A stretch of 64,000 nucleotides of DNA from Pustulibacterium marinum (GTDB lineage: Bacteria > Bacteroidota > Bacteroidia > Flavobacteriales > Flavobacteriaceae), in contig NZ_FPBK01000001.1 in NCBI RefSeq assembly GCF_900116665.1, forward strand, positions 577,272 to 641,271. The letters are read 5' to 3'. Positions 26,265 to 36,572 of this stretch are shown here, one piece after another (the first letter of the stretch is position 1; each line of letters starts with the position of its first letter). The translations under genes and the position numbers were made by a program. The notes beneath the pieces are model-generated. The model was not told where the DNA came from. It worked only from the letters and a program-made list of their open reading frames with translations, and did no database searches.

Positions 26265-26621
26265 ATGGATCATAAGGACTTGGAAGTATGGAAACGAAGC
26301 ATGCGTTTTGTTGCGAAGGTTTATAAGACGGTTTCCATGTTTCCAGCAGCAGAGTTGTACGGTTTGAGTAGTCAGCTAAAACGGTCTGTGCTTTCAATTC
26401 CTTCGAATATAGCTGAAGGAGCCGCAAGACAAAGTGATAAAGAGTTGATACGTTTTTTATATATTGCTTTGGGAAGTGCTGCAGAAGTAGAAACACAATT
26501 ACTAGTGGCAGTTCGTGTCAATTATTTGGAAGCGATTTCTATACACGATCTTTTACAGGAATTAGAAATTATTAAAAAATTAATATTAGGACTCATTAAC
26601 TATTTAAAAAATAAACCTTGA
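26265..26621 (+). CDS. Four helix bundle protein (23S rRNA-intervening-sequence family)
   Basis: A 118-residue all-helical protein. LEVWKRSMRFVAKVYKTV, then YGLSSQLKRSVLSIPSNIAEGAAR and FLYIALGSAAEVETQL are the hallmarks of the S23/IVS four-helix family. In other bacteria members are encoded in 23S rRNA insertions, but in Bacteroidota they often lie between polysaccharide genes. The biochemical role is unknown. Here it separates fcl from gmd and is flanked by GTGAATTGTGAA-type repeats, which suggests insertion as a unit. Confidence 0.92.
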   Translation: MDHKDLEVWKRSMRFVAKVYKTVSMFPAAELYGLSSQLKRSVLSIPSNIAEGAARQSDKELIRFLYIALGSAAEVETQLLVAVRVNYLEAISIHDLLQELEIIKKLILGLINYLKNKP

Positions 26622-26700
26622 GTAAGAAATACGTGAAAGTGGCATTGGTTTTCCTGGGAAAGTGAACCATTCACTAGTCACTTTTCACCACTCACCAAAA

Positions 26701-27837
26701 ATGAAAACTATGAAAGTAGCATTAATCACCGGAATTACAGGACAAGATGGGTCATATTTGGCCGAACTATTATTAGAAAAAGGATATATGGTTCATGGAA
26801 TCAAAAGAAGATCTTCTTTGTTTAATACCGACCGTATCGACCATTTATACCAGGATCCGCACGATCCGAAACAACGATTAAAATTACACTACGGAGATTT
26901 GACTGATTCTATGAATCTGACTCGTATCATTCAAGAGACTCAGCCTGACGAAATCTACAATTTGGGAGCCATGTCACATGTAAAAGTATCGTTTGACTCT
27001 CCGGAATATGTAGGGAATGTAGATGGTTTAGGTACGTTGCGTATCTTAGAAGCAGTTAGATTACTTGGATTAGAAAAGAAAACTAGAATTTATCAGGCGT
27101 CTACGTCTGAATTGTATGGTGGTTTGCCGGAAAATAAAAACGAAAGAGGTTTTTATGATGAAACCTGTCCTTTCTACCCACGTTCTCCGTATGGAGTAGC
27201 GAAGATCTACGGATTTTGGATTACCAAAAACTACCGTGAAGCCTATGATATGTATGCGTGTAACGGTATCTTGTTCAACCACGAATCGCCAAGAAGAGGA
27301 GAAACTTTCGTAACCCGTAAAATTACGCGTGCCGTGGCCAAAATTGCTTTGGGTTTACAGGAAAAACTGTATTTAGGAAACCTGGAAGCACAACGCGATT
27401 GGGGACATGCCAAAGATTATGTCCGTATGATGTGGATGATTTTACAAGCGGAAAAAGCAGAGGATTGGGTGATTGCCACCGGAGTAACTACTACCGTTCG
27501 TGATTTTGTACGTATGGCGTTTCAAGAAGTGGGGATTGAATTGGAATTTAAAGGGGAAGGCGTAGACGAAAAAGCGTATATCAAAGCGTGTAATAACCCA
27601 GAGTATCAATTAGAGGTAGGGAAAGAGGTGTTGTCGGTAGATCCATCGTATTTCCGCCCAACTGAAGTAGATTTGTTGTTAGGAGACCCAACCAAAGCCA
27701 AAGAGCAATTGGGGTGGACACCAGAATATGACTTGGCTGGATTGGTCAAAGATATGATGCAAGGAGATGTAGCCTTAATGAAAAAGGATGTGGACTTACT
27801 TAAAGCCGGACATACGATTTTAAAACAAGTGGAGTAA
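26701..27837 (+). CDS. gmd: GDP-mannose 4,6-dehydratase
   Basis: A 378-residue SDR enzyme turning GDP-mannose into GDP-4-keto-6-deoxymannose. The ATG at 26701 is chosen because the family starts with [20 protein letters not shown]; the frame is open to a GTG in the repeat-like flank, which is unlikely to be coding. NADP motif GITGQDG, catalytic STSELYG, SPYGVAK, and [17 protein letters not shown] are all intact. First step to GDP-fucose. A strong terminator follows. Confidence 0.95.
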   Translation: MKTMKVALITGITGQDGSYLAELLLEKGYMVHGIKRRSSLFNTDRIDHLYQDPHDPKQRLKLHYGDLTDSMNLTRIIQETQPDEIYNLGAMSHVKVSFDSPEYVGNVDGLGTLRILEAVRLLGLEKKTRIYQASTSELYGGLPENKNERGFYDETCPFYPRSPYGVAKIYGFWITKNYREAYDMYACNGILFNHESPRRGETFVTRKITRAVAKIALGLQEKLYLGNLEAQRDWGHAKDYVRMMWMILQAEKAEDWVIATGVTTTVRDFVRMAFQEVGIELEFKGEGVDEKAYIKACNNPEYQLEVGKEVLSVDPSYFRPTEVDLLLGDPTKAKEQLGWTPEYDLAGLVKDMMQGDVALMKKDVDLLKAGHTILKQVE

Positions 27838-27871
27838 TTCATTAATAACTTCAGTCTGTAAAAAAAGCATG

Positions 27872-27918
27872 CGACTTACATATGTAATTTACGGTTCATG
27901 ATGTAAGTCGTTTTTTTT
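27872..27918 (+). terminator. Terminator between gmd and the variable core
   Basis: A perfect 10-bp stem CGACTTACAT (27872-27881) / ATGTAAGTCG (27901-27910) with a 19-nt loop and eight T's. It separates the flanking sugar-nucleotide genes from the flippase gene, which starts 20 bp later. Confidence 0.8.
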
Positions 27919-27937
27919 AATTTAATTGTTCAAATAA

Positions 27938-29470
27938 GTGTCAACAGCAAATAGAGTTATTAAGAATACAGGATATCTGTATGCCAAAATGGGGGTTACA
28001 GTATTTATTTCTTTGTATACTACACGTTTGATATTAAATGCTTTAGGTGTTTCTGATTTTGGTGTATACAATGTTGTAGGGGGAGCTATTTCTATGTTGG
28101 GGTTTTTACATGCAGCTATGTCAACTACAACTCAAAGATTTATGTCTTTTTATGAGGGTAGAGGGGATAAAGAAATGCAAAAATATATTTTTAATGTAAG
28201 TAATGTATTGCATTATGGTATTGCTTTTGTATTGGTGATTTTACTTTTGCTCGCAGGTGTAGTTTTTTTTAATGGAGTTTTAAATATTCCTGAAGATCGC
28301 ATTTTTGCTGCCAAGGTAATTTATGGATCCCTGATTTTAAGTACTGTTTTTACTGTCGTAAGTGTGCCCTATGAGGCTGTATTAAATGCCCATGAAAACA
28401 TGTTGTACTATTCTATTGTTGGTATAATTGAATCTTTATTAAAGTTGGCGGTAGCAGTAATGATAGTGTATTATGTGGGAGATAAGTTAGTTTTATATGG
28501 AATTTTAATGGTGTTGGTGCCGTTTATAAGCAGGGTTATCATGCAAGTGTATTGCAGAAGGAAATACGAAGAATGTGTGATTGCTCCTAGAACGTATTTT
28601 GAAAAGTCGTTGATGAAAGAGATGACTTCTTTTGCAGGTTGGAGTTTTTTGGTTACTTCAAGTGGTATGGTTACACAGTATGGTATGGGACTAGTTTTAA
28701 ATAATTTTTTTGGAGCTGTTCTAAATGCCGCACAGGGAGTGGCGAATCAAATATCGGGGCAATTGATGGTGTTTTCAAACAATATGTTTAAAGCAGTAAA
28801 CCCAGTAATAGTCAAAAGTGAAGGAGGAGGGAACAGAACAAAAATGCTGGAAATTTCGATGGTTAGTGCTAAATTCTCCATTTATATGCTAGCTTTTTTT
28901 GCCATTCCTTTTATTATTGAAACGGAATATTTACTTAAGTTATGGCTTAAAAATATTCCTGATTTCGCAATAATTTTTGTAAGATTACAATTGTTGAGAT
29001 TTGTTATTGAACAATTTACTTTTTCAATAGGAAAAGTTATAGAAGCAGAAGGACGAATTAAAAAATATTCAGTTATAACGAGTGTATTAAACATTTTTCC
29101 AATTATCTTGACTTATGTGTTTTTTGAAATGGGATATCCTCCATATTTCTTATATATTTCATGGATATTAATGTGGGGGATAGTTAGGGGAGCAGTCATT
29201 TTGTGGTTTTCGAAATTTAATTGCGGGATGTCTTATAGAGCATATTTTAACAAGGTTTTATTGCCAGGCATTACTATTTGTTTGGCAATGATTTTATTTG
29301 GGTATTTGCCTTTATATTGTATGGATAGTTCTCTAGTTAGACTCTTTCTTGTGGGGGTGACTACATCTTTGACATTTATAGTGATGATAAGTCTTGTCTT
29401 TGTTACGCCAAGTGAAAAGGAGATTTTTACTAAATTGTTAAGGAAAATAAGTTTTTTTAGAAAGACATAG
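27938..29470 (+). CDS. Polysaccharide flippase (Wzx/MATE-like oligosaccharide exporter)
   Basis: A 510-residue inner-membrane protein with about 12-14 hydrophobic helices. The N-terminus NRVIKNTGYLYAKMGVTVFISLYTTR is characteristic of Bacteroidota Wzx-like proteins, with ALGVSDFGVYNVVGG after it. The start is a GTG (27938), since this gives the family's usual N-terminus and no ATG is near. Role: flipping undecaprenyl-linked repeat units to the periplasm. First gene of the markedly AT-rich core. Confidence 0.9.
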   Translation: MSTANRVIKNTGYLYAKMGVTVFISLYTTRLILNALGVSDFGVYNVVGGAISMLGFLHAAMSTTTQRFMSFYEGRGDKEMQKYIFNVSNVLHYGIAFVLVILLLLAGVVFFNGVLNIPEDRIFAAKVIYGSLILSTVFTVVSVPYEAVLNAHENMLYYSIVGIIESLLKLAVAVMIVYYVGDKLVLYGILMVLVPFISRVIMQVYCRRKYEECVIAPRTYFEKSLMKEMTSFAGWSFLVTSSGMVTQYGMGLVLNNFFGAVLNAAQGVANQISGQLMVFSNNMFKAVNPVIVKSEGGGNRTKMLEISMVSAKFSIYMLAFFAIPFIIETEYLLKLWLKNIPDFAIIFVRLQLLRFVIEQFTFSIGKVIEAEGRIKKYSVITSVLNIFPIILTYVFFEMGYPPYFLYISWILMWGIVRGAVILWFSKFNCGMSYRAYFNKVLLPGITICLAMILFGYLPLYCMDSSLVRLFLVGVTTSLTFIVMISLVFVTPSEKEIFTKLLRKISFFRKT

Positions 29471-29774
29471 TGTACTAGTTTATACATAAAGCAATTATTT
29501 ATTGTTTTCTGGTAGTTGATAATCATATAGTTGTTTTGGGTGAGAAAATATAAATGTACAGGAACAGTTTTGATTTTTATTTTAGATTATACAAGAATTA
29601 TGTCTTAACATTTGTTAAAAAGTAGTGTGTCAGTAGTTAAGAATGGGGAAATATAGATTAAGTTAAGCAAAACTTAGATTATTTTAACTGAACTGCTTTT
29701 AAAAAAACTTGTCTTTGCTGATAATGTTGTTTAAAAAGGTCATAGTTTGCTATGAAAAATAAAGAGTTATAAAA
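29471..29774. other. 304-bp non-coding spacer in the polysaccharide core
   Basis: Very AT-rich, with no gene on either strand. A degenerate -7-like ATAGTTTG occurs at about 29746-29753, but no consensus promoter or terminator hairpin was found. Confidence 0.5.
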
Positions 29775-30797
29775 ATGAAAATATTAGTTACCGGAGCTGC
29801 AGGTTTTATTGGGTACCATTTGTCTAAAAAATTAATTAGAGAAGGGCACATAGTAGTTGGTTTAGATAACATTAACGACTATTATGATGTTAATTTAAAA
29901 TATGCTAGACTAAATGAATTAGGAATCCAGAGAAGTGATGCTGAAAGTTGGAACGTGCTTTCTGAATCTGATAAGTTTAAAGAGAATTTTACTTTTGTTA
30001 GAATGCATTTAGAAAATAGAGATGAGTTACCAACACTATTTAGAAATGAACGTTTTGATGTAGTATGTAACTTAGCAGCTCAGGCTGGTGTAAGGTATAG
30101 TTTAGAAAATCCTGAAGCTTATATAGATAGTAATGTAGTTGGTTTTTTAAATATATTAGAATCTTGTAGGCATAATAGTATAAAGCACTTATTATATGCG
30201 AGTAGCTCTAGTGTATATGGCGAAAGTAAAGAACCAGTGTTTTCAATAGCAGATCGAGTAGATCATCCAATGAGTTTATACGCTGCTACTAAGAAGAGTA
30301 ACGAACTAATGGCATTTACCTATAGTCATCTGTATGGTGTTCAGACTACAGGCCTACGTTTCTTTACCGTATATGGCCCTTGGGGAAGACCGGATATGGC
30401 TTTGTTTTTGTTTACTGATGCTATAGCTAAAGATAACACTATAAAAGTGTTTAACAATGGAGAAATGAGTCGAGACTTTACCTATATTGATGACATCGTT
30501 GCTGGTATCGAAATTTTAATAAACAAAGAGCCTGCCAAGGAAAATACACCACCTTATTGGTTAGCGAATATAGGGAATGGAGAACCACAGTCATTAATGG
30601 AATTTATAGAAGCAATAGAAAAGCATATGGGGAAAGAGGCAGAGAAAGTTTTTCTGCCTATGCAGCCAGGAGATGTGCCAAGAACGTCCGCGGACACTAG
30701 TGAATTGCAGAAATTAGGCTATAAAAGCACTACAGGCATCGATAGAGGTGTAGAAGCCTTCATTGATTGGTACAAAGCATTTTATTTAAGCAAATAA
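29775..30797 (+). CDS. UDP-glucuronate 4-epimerase (CapI/LspL-like SDR)
   Basis: A 340-residue SDR enzyme interconverting UDP-GlcA and UDP-GalA. NAD motif GAAGFIG at 7-13, then the NINDYYDVNLKYARL segment typical of CapI-type epimerases, ASSSSVYGES, catalytic YAATK, and RFFTVYGPWGRPDMA. Substrate supply comes from ugd at the left of the locus. It predicts galacturonic acid in the polymer. Confidence 0.9.
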   Translation: MKILVTGAAGFIGYHLSKKLIREGHIVVGLDNINDYYDVNLKYARLNELGIQRSDAESWNVLSESDKFKENFTFVRMHLENRDELPTLFRNERFDVVCNLAAQAGVRYSLENPEAYIDSNVVGFLNILESCRHNSIKHLLYASSSSVYGESKEPVFSIADRVDHPMSLYAATKKSNELMAFTYSHLYGVQTTGLRFFTVYGPWGRPDMALFLFTDAIAKDNTIKVFNNGEMSRDFTYIDDIVAGIEILINKEPAKENTPPYWLANIGNGEPQSLMEFIEAIEKHMGKEAEKVFLPMQPGDVPRTSADTSELQKLGYKSTTGIDRGVEAFIDWYKAFYLSK

Positions 30798-30847
30798 CAA
30801 TCTTGAAGATTATATTAATGGTGTTTTAAAGATATATTTTTTTAAAA

Positions 30848-31834
30848 ATGAATCGTGTTATAATATTCATACTAAAAGGGGTAAGGAAGTTGTATTCTAG
30901 GTTTAATAGAAATACTAGTTTATCTAAGCCTAATTGTGAAGAGGATCCAGAAGTAGCCTCTGCTATTATATTAGAAAAGTTGCTGAATGACGAACCATGT
31001 ATGATTGCTAGGTTTGGAAATAATGAGTTGATGGCATTAACGAGCTTTCTTGGTATTACTGCTAAAACTAAGGATTATCTTGGGTATATTACTGGAGAGA
31101 AATTACCATGGTGGTGCGATGAATATATAATTCATCAAATGAATGAATGTGCAGGTTTTTTCCCGCCTACCGAAGAAAAACTTATGGAATTTGGTCAATT
31201 GATGCTAAATGATATTAAAGAGGTAAATTTATTAGGTAGTTGGCTCTCCTTAGAAAGTCATGTATTACCCAGAATGAACTGTGAATTAATTCATTTAAGA
31301 CTGCTGGAACCTTTTTGGTCTAAACAACCTTGGACTATAGCCCTTAAAGGAAAGAAAATTTTAGTAATACATCCTTTTGCTGAAACAATTGTTAAACAAT
31401 ATGAAAAACGAGAGTTGTTATTTGATGATCAAGATTTGTTGCCCGAATTTAAATCTTTACAAGTTATAAAAGCAGTACAATCTATTGGAGGAGGGAATAC
31501 TCAATTTAAGGATTGGTTTGAAGCTTTAGACAGCATGAAGCATCAAATAGATAATTCGGATTTTGATGTCTGTTTGATTGGTGCAGGTGCATACGGTTTA
31601 CCTTTAGCTGCACATGTTAAAAGAATAGGGAAAATGGGGGTTCATATGGGGGGAGCGTTACAGCTTTTATTTGGTATACGTGGAAAAAGGTGGGAAGATC
31701 CGCAATATGGAGTTAAAGAATGGGGCATACCTGAAGGTTCTTACTCTAATATGATGAATAAACACTGGGTAAGACCCATAATTGATGAAAAACCTAAAAA
31801 TGCAAGTAAGGTAGAAGGAGCTTGTTATTGGTAA
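30848..31834 (+). CDS. Putative glycosyltransferase, GT-D/DUF1792-like
   Basis: A 328-residue cytoplasmic protein. Features: [10 protein letters not shown] at about residues 52-61, which resembles the RFGDGE motif of GT-D fold transferases. A central Rossmann-like strand follows ([11 protein letters not shown]), then [20 protein letters not shown], and a final [17 protein letters not shown]. This order fits the GT-D (DUF1792) group found in glycan loci, but similarity is by eye and weak. Position between the epimerase and an acetyltransferase supports a role in repeat-unit assembly. Confidence 0.55.
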   Translation: MNRVIIFILKGVRKLYSRFNRNTSLSKPNCEEDPEVASAIILEKLLNDEPCMIARFGNNELMALTSFLGITAKTKDYLGYITGEKLPWWCDEYIIHQMNECAGFFPPTEEKLMEFGQLMLNDIKEVNLLGSWLSLESHVLPRMNCELIHLRLLEPFWSKQPWTIALKGKKILVIHPFAETIVKQYEKRELLFDDQDLLPEFKSLQVIKAVQSIGGGNTQFKDWFEALDSMKHQIDNSDFDVCLIGAGAYGLPLAAHVKRIGKMGVHMGGALQLLFGIRGKRWEDPQYGVKEWGIPEGSYSNMMNKHWVRPIIDEKPKNASKVEGACYW

Positions 31835-31838
31835 TAGT

Positions 31839-32510
31839 ATGAAATATTTAAAAAGAATAATGTACGTGCCCTTAGGTTTCCTGAAGCGATTCAAAGATAG
31901 TATCAATAAGGGTGCGCGCGATGTAGAAAATAGAAAGAGATTTCCTCAGGCTATTATTGATGAAGGGAGTACTTTTACTCATGATACATACATTGGAGAA
32001 GGTTCTCATGTTTTTCAAAACAGTGTGGTTAATCATTCAAGAATAGGTGATTATACGTATGTAGGCAAAGGAGCTCTTATTCAAAATGCGATGATAGGTA
32101 ATTTTTGTTCAATAGCCCATGAGGTTAATATAGGTCTGGGACAGCACCCGATAGATTTATTTTCAACATCACCAATTTTTTATCGTAAGAGAAATCCTTT
32201 AAAGATTAAAATTGTTGAAAAAGATATAGATTTTGATGAATATAAGCCTATCACCATTGGTAATGATGTCTGGTTAGGAGCTAGAGTAACTGTTATGGAC
32301 GGAGTAACTGTTGGCAACGGTGCCATTGTAGCTGCTGGAGCTGTGGTCACTAAAAATGTACCACCATATGCCATTGTAGGAGGAGTTCCTGCTAAAATTA
32401 TAAAGTATAGGTTTGCAGATGATAAAATAGCTAAATTACAAGCATCTGAATGGTGGAATGCAAATCCAAAAGATATTGCATTAAAAATGGCAACTTTTAG
32501 TAATACATGA
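31839..32510 (+). CDS. CatB-like hexapeptide O-acetyltransferase
   Basis: A 223-residue left-handed beta-helix acyltransferase. Imperfect hexapeptide repeats run from about residue 40 ([20 protein letters not shown]) to 185. The catalytic His is probably in [11 protein letters not shown] and the loop [17 protein letters not shown] is typical. Likely acetylates a sugar or sugar nucleotide of the polymer. It starts 4 bp after the preceding gene and its stop overlaps the next start (ATGA). Confidence 0.88.
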   Translation: MKYLKRIMYVPLGFLKRFKDSINKGARDVENRKRFPQAIIDEGSTFTHDTYIGEGSHVFQNSVVNHSRIGDYTYVGKGALIQNAMIGNFCSIAHEVNIGLGQHPIDLFSTSPIFYRKRNPLKIKIVEKDIDFDEYKPITIGNDVWLGARVTVMDGVTVGNGAIVAAGAVVTKNVPPYAIVGGVPAKIIKYRFADDKIAKLQASEWWNANPKDIALKMATFSNT

Positions 32511-33769
32511 AATTAAGTAGTCTAGTATATAAGTTTCTACCTTTTATGATACTGTTGATTTCAGTGTCTTCAGTAGAGCCATGGTCATTAGTGCCTATAG
32601 GGAACACTTATTTATGGTATGCAGTCTATGCTTTAATTTTATATTTACTCTTGTTAGGAAAACAGTTTTTTAATAAAACAAAAAAAAAACAAGTATGGAT
32701 TATTAGACTGTTTTTGCTTTGTGTGATAATATCTTTTGTGCATGGAGTATTGATTGCTGAATATTATTGGGATTGGAAGTTACTTGTTAGAAATTTAATG
32801 GTTTTTTCAATGCCTATAACTATATTCGCCTATAGTAGTCCATTGTTGTTAAAAAAAACATTTTCTGTTTGGTTGAAGTATGGTTTATTATTATTTCCGT
32901 TTTTTCTGCCTATCATTGATAGTGAAGCTTATGGGAGGTATCTTGTACCACTTAGCATATTATTGTTATTTTATCCTAGGTTTCCATTAAATTGGAAAAT
33001 GTTTGCTATAGCCGTTATTATATTTCTTGTGATATCAGCTCCAGACTCAAGAAGTAATGTAATTAAATTTATAGTGCCTTTATCAATTTCTATGTTATTA
33101 TTTGTTAAAGGTAGATTTTTAAAAATTATGGCAGTTATTGGAAGTTGGCTTCTTTTAGGATTGCCTTTTTTATGTTTTGTATTGGCAGCAACGGGTATAT
33201 TTAACCCGTTCGATATGTCGGAGTATTTAGCAGGTGTAAGTGATGAAGCTATTATAATTAATGATGAAGGTAATGAACAATCTTTGTTAAATGATACCCG
33301 AACTTTATTGTATGTGGAAGAGATTACTTCGGCTCTTAATAATGATTATTGGTTGTTTGGTCGTTCTATGGCTAGAGGTTATGATACAGTTTCTTTTATT
33401 GAATTTGGAAATGAAACCCAAGAAGAAACTGGTAGAAATGAGAGGCCTAGTTCTGAGGTATCCGTGCTAAATATTTTTAACTATTTTGGCTTGGTAGGAG
33501 TAATAATTTACTTTCTAGTTTTTTTAATAGCTTCTAATAGTGCTATTACTAAATCTAATAATGATTATAGTAAGTTAGTAGGTTTGTATGTAGCCTTTAG
33601 GTGGGCATATGCTTGGGTGGAAGACTTTAGTAGGTTCGATTTGAATTATTTCTTTTTATGGATTGTTATAGGTATTAGTTTTTCTACCGCTTTTAGAAAA
33701 ATGACAAATAGAGAATTTGAGCTTTGGTTAAAAAGTATTTTAGGAACAAAAAGATGGATATTTAAATGA
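32507..33769 (+). CDS. O-antigen/capsule polymerase candidate (Wzy-like)
   Basis: A 420-residue membrane protein with about ten helices and one large extracytoplasmic loop (about residues 235-320, containing [21 protein letters not shown]). Helices resume near 325 after the [10 protein letters not shown] segment. This topology fits Wzy polymerases or O-antigen ligases, whose sequences are poorly conserved. It is the only such candidate in the locus. Overlaps both neighbours by 4 bp, so it is translationally coupled. Confidence 0.72.
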   Translation: MKLSSLVYKFLPFMILLISVSSVEPWSLVPIGNTYLWYAVYALILYLLLLGKQFFNKTKKKQVWIIRLFLLCVIISFVHGVLIAEYYWDWKLLVRNLMVFSMPITIFAYSSPLLLKKTFSVWLKYGLLLFPFFLPIIDSEAYGRYLVPLSILLLFYPRFPLNWKMFAIAVIIFLVISAPDSRSNVIKFIVPLSISMLLFVKGRFLKIMAVIGSWLLLGLPFLCFVLAATGIFNPFDMSEYLAGVSDEAIIINDEGNEQSLLNDTRTLLYVEEITSALNNDYWLFGRSMARGYDTVSFIEFGNETQEETGRNERPSSEVSVLNIFNYFGLVGVIIYFLVFLIASNSAITKSNNDYSKLVGLYVAFRWAYAWVEDFSRFDLNYFFLWIVIGISFSTAFRKMTNREFELWLKSILGTKRWIFK

Positions 33770-34590
33770 AACTAATAGCAGCACTTCTAACAGTATATAA
33801 TAGAAAACAGAAAACGCTAAAGTGTTTAGAGCAATTGTTTTATAACAAACTGCCTGATGGCTATTTGCTAGATGTATATTTAGTAGATGATGGCTCTACT
33901 GATGGTACTGCAGAAGCAGTTAAAAGTAACTTTCCTCAAGTTAATGTAATCACGGGTAGTGGAAATCTGTTTTGGAATCGTGGAATGCACAGAGCCTGGG
34001 AAGAATCAGTAGCAACCAAGAAATATGATTTTTACCTTTGGTTAAATGATGATACCTTTATTTTTGATGATACTTTGGAGCATTTGTTAGCGTGTTCAGA
34101 AGAATTAAATCATAAATCTATTGTTTGTGGTTCCTTATGTTCAGAAAATGATTGTACTAAGGTAACTTATGGGCCTAGAACCAAAAAATCACTTATAATA
34201 CCTGATGGAACTTTACAAGAAGCATTTTTAATTAATGGAAATGTTGTTTTAGTACCTAAAGTGGTTTATAAGAAAGTAGGTATGCTAGATCCTATATTTC
34301 CTCATGCAATAGGAGATTTTGATTACGGATTAAGAGCTAAACGTAAAGGGTTTAAAAGTTATTCTACTAAAAAGTTTATAGGTACTTGTGAGAATAATGT
34401 AAATCTACCAAAGTGGTGTTATGCTAAAACACCAATTAGAGAAAGATTTAAGGCTTTGTATTCTCCATTGGGTAATGCGCATCCTAAGTATTTTTTCATT
34501 TATGAAAATAGAAATTTTGGTTTTTCACAAGCTTTTAAACATTATATATCTATTCATTTAAGAGTAATATTACCGCAATTATGGAAGTAA
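33766..34590 (+). CDS. Glycosyltransferase family 2
   Basis: A 274-residue cytoplasmic GT-A enzyme. N-terminal ALLTVYNRKQKTLKCLEQL, nucleotide-binding VDDGSTDGT near 44-52, and the metal-site motif WLNDDT. NRGMHRAWEES and the late GDFDYGLRAKRKGF resemble rhamnosyltransferase-like GT2 members. Donor and acceptor cannot be assigned. It overlaps the next gene by 10 bp. Confidence 0.9.
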   Translation: MKLIAALLTVYNRKQKTLKCLEQLFYNKLPDGYLLDVYLVDDGSTDGTAEAVKSNFPQVNVITGSGNLFWNRGMHRAWEESVATKKYDFYLWLNDDTFIFDDTLEHLLACSEELNHKSIVCGSLCSENDCTKVTYGPRTKKSLIIPDGTLQEAFLINGNVVLVPKVVYKKVGMLDPIFPHAIGDFDYGLRAKRKGFKSYSTKKFIGTCENNVNLPKWCYAKTPIRERFKALYSPLGNAHPKYFFIYENRNFGFSQAFKHYISIHLRVILPQLWK

Positions 34591-35441
34591 ATAATAGGCC
34601 TTATGTTTTTCAAGTAGATTCAGATCTTGTTAAAGAAGTGTATAAGACTCGTGATAACTATAAAATAGTGCATGATGATTCTTGTATAAATAAGTCCTTA
34701 TGTGCTATTTATTTTAGTAGTAACGATATTTATTATCCAAATGAGGCATCTGTTTTTAAAGCTAGAATAGTAGATAAAGATGCTTTTGAGTGGTATGGTA
34801 CTCGTGTAGAAGGTGCTTATAAACACATATTTATTAGAGATGTTTTTAAGCAATGGTATCTTCATGGTATTAATAGCAAGTTAAATTCTATAGAAAAAGT
34901 TTTAGAATTTTTAAAAAGAGAAACCGAAGGTAAAGAAGTGGTTATAGTAGGTAGTTCTGCCGGTGGTTATGCCGGGATGCTTTTTGGTCAGCTAATGCAA
35001 GCTAAGAAGATTATTTCTTTTAACGGGCAAACACAATTATATGATTTGCTAGAAACTACCTCTGAAGATAAGAACCCTATAGTTTTTAGAGAACAGGATA
35101 ATCCAATTATAAATAAGTATTATTCAATTTTAAAATTTGTAAATAACCCTAAGTCTATTTTTTACTTTTATTCAAATAAAAGTGCTTGGGATTTAATTCA
35201 ATACAACCATATTAAGGAGAAGGAATTAACTTTTCTTAGTTATAAAACAAAGAATCATGGGATTCCTTTTGTTAAGGTTAGCTTACTTAAGGTTATAAAT
35301 TCACCCATAGAAGAGCTAATTAAATTAGCAAGAAAGGAGCAACATCCAATTATGTTTTCTATAAAAATTAATGGTTTTGTACCTGTTTATAAAGCATTGA
35401 AAAGTCAAGTGATTAAAAAGTTAAAAAGTAAACTAAATTAA
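34581..35441 (+). CDS. Alpha/beta-hydrolase-like protein of the polysaccharide locus
   Basis: A 286-residue cytoplasmic protein. The nucleophile elbow VVIVGSSAGGYAGM gives G-x-S-x-G with Ser126, followed by a helix as in alpha/beta hydrolases. A His in NHGIPFV near residue 230 could complete the triad. There is no signal peptide. Related unnamed proteins occur among capsule genes; the role may be acyl transfer or deacylation on a glycan intermediate, but this is inference. It overlaps the upstream GT2 by 10 bp and lies 4 bp before a GT4. Confidence 0.6.
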   Translation: MEVNNRPYVFQVDSDLVKEVYKTRDNYKIVHDDSCINKSLCAIYFSSNDIYYPNEASVFKARIVDKDAFEWYGTRVEGAYKHIFIRDVFKQWYLHGINSKLNSIEKVLEFLKRETEGKEVVIVGSSAGGYAGMLFGQLMQAKKIISFNGQTQLYDLLETTSEDKNPIVFREQDNPIINKYYSILKFVNNPKSIFYFYSNKSAWDLIQYNHIKEKELTFLSYKTKNHGIPFVKVSLLKVINSPIEELIKLARKEQHPIMFSIKINGFVPVYKALKSQVIKKLKSKLN

Positions 35442-35445
35442 GTTT

Positions 35446-36555
35446 ATGGGAAAACCAAAAGCAATCATATTTTTTCAATACTTACCCCCGTGGCGTATTG
35501 ATGTTTTTAATTCAATGGCTAAGTTTTATAATTTATCCATTGCTTTTACCAATGCAAATTCAGAAGGCTTTACCTATAACAGAGAAGAGCTTTTAAAAAG
35601 GTTAGATGGAAGTATTGATACCATTTTTTTAGATAATGGATTTGAAGTGGGGCATTATAAGTTTAGGTTTGGAGTATATAAACTTATAAAGCGTATTAAA
35701 CCTGCCATTATATTTTCTCATGAATACAACCCTACAAGTATTCTTTTAGCGCTATATCGTAAATTAGGCTTATGTTCTTTCAAATATGTTATAACCACTT
35801 CAGATAATTTGAGCATAGCTGAAAACGTTGGTGGAGCAAAGGCAAAAGCTAGAAAATTCGTATTAGATAATTCGAATGGCGTAGTAGTTTATAGTGAAGA
35901 TGTAAAAAAATGGTATCAAGAGTCTTTTAAAGATCTTGAAGTTAAGATTTGTCCTAATATACAGAATCCTAAAACCCTATTAAATTTTAAAAACCAATTT
36001 CCTCTAATAGTAGAGTCGTACAAGAAAGACTATGCTCTCATTAATTGTAACGTGTTATTGTATACAGGCAGGCTTGTAGATGTAAAGGGACTAGATTTAT
36101 TACTAGATGCTTTTGCAAAGTCTGATAATGATAATTGGAAATTAGTAATTGTAGGTGAAGGTAAAGAGTTAGCGTCACTAAAGCAACAGTGCAATAGGCT
36201 GCATATAACTGAAAAAGTTCAATTTGTAGGATTTTGTTCAGGTGTTAATTTGTATGCGTGGTATGATATAGCAGATTTTTATGTTTTACCAAGTAGGTTT
36301 GAACCATTTGGGGCAGTGATTAACGAGGCTTTGGTGTTTGGAGTTCCAGTAATGGCAAGTAAGTATATTGGTGCTGTTGATTTTGTAAAGCCGGATAATG
36401 GGGTATTGTTTGATCCGTTAAACGAAACAGAATTTGTTACAGAGCTTAATAGTTTTTATAAACGTGTTTCTAATGAGAGTAGCTTTAAAAGCAAAGAAGA
36501 TTTAATGCCAGTTTCTTTTGAAAGCTATGTTAGTGTATTTAATGAATTTTTATAA
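35446..36555 (+). CDS. Glycosyltransferase family 4
   Basis: A 369-residue GT-B enzyme. N-terminal FFQYLPPWRIDVFNSM, interdomain NVLLYTGRLVDVKGLDLLLDAF, and the retaining-GT4 EX7E motif in FEPFGAVINEAL (about residues 286-297). Transfers a sugar from a nucleotide donor during repeat-unit assembly; linkage is not predictable. Confidence 0.92.
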   Translation: MGKPKAIIFFQYLPPWRIDVFNSMAKFYNLSIAFTNANSEGFTYNREELLKRLDGSIDTIFLDNGFEVGHYKFRFGVYKLIKRIKPAIIFSHEYNPTSILLALYRKLGLCSFKYVITTSDNLSIAENVGGAKAKARKFVLDNSNGVVVYSEDVKKWYQESFKDLEVKICPNIQNPKTLLNFKNQFPLIVESYKKDYALINCNVLLYTGRLVDVKGLDLLLDAFAKSDNDNWKLVIVGEGKELASLKQQCNRLHITEKVQFVGFCSGVNLYAWYDIADFYVLPSRFEPFGAVINEALVFGVPVMASKYIGAVDFVKPDNGVLFDPLNETEFVTELNSFYKRVSNESSFKSKEDLMPVSFESYVSVFNEFL

Positions 36556-36572
36556 GTATAAAACTTGTTTTA

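Noticed and set aside
26662..26700. GTG start upstream of gmd
   Set aside because: The added residues come from the TTCAC-rich flank and are absent from the family's usual N-terminus.
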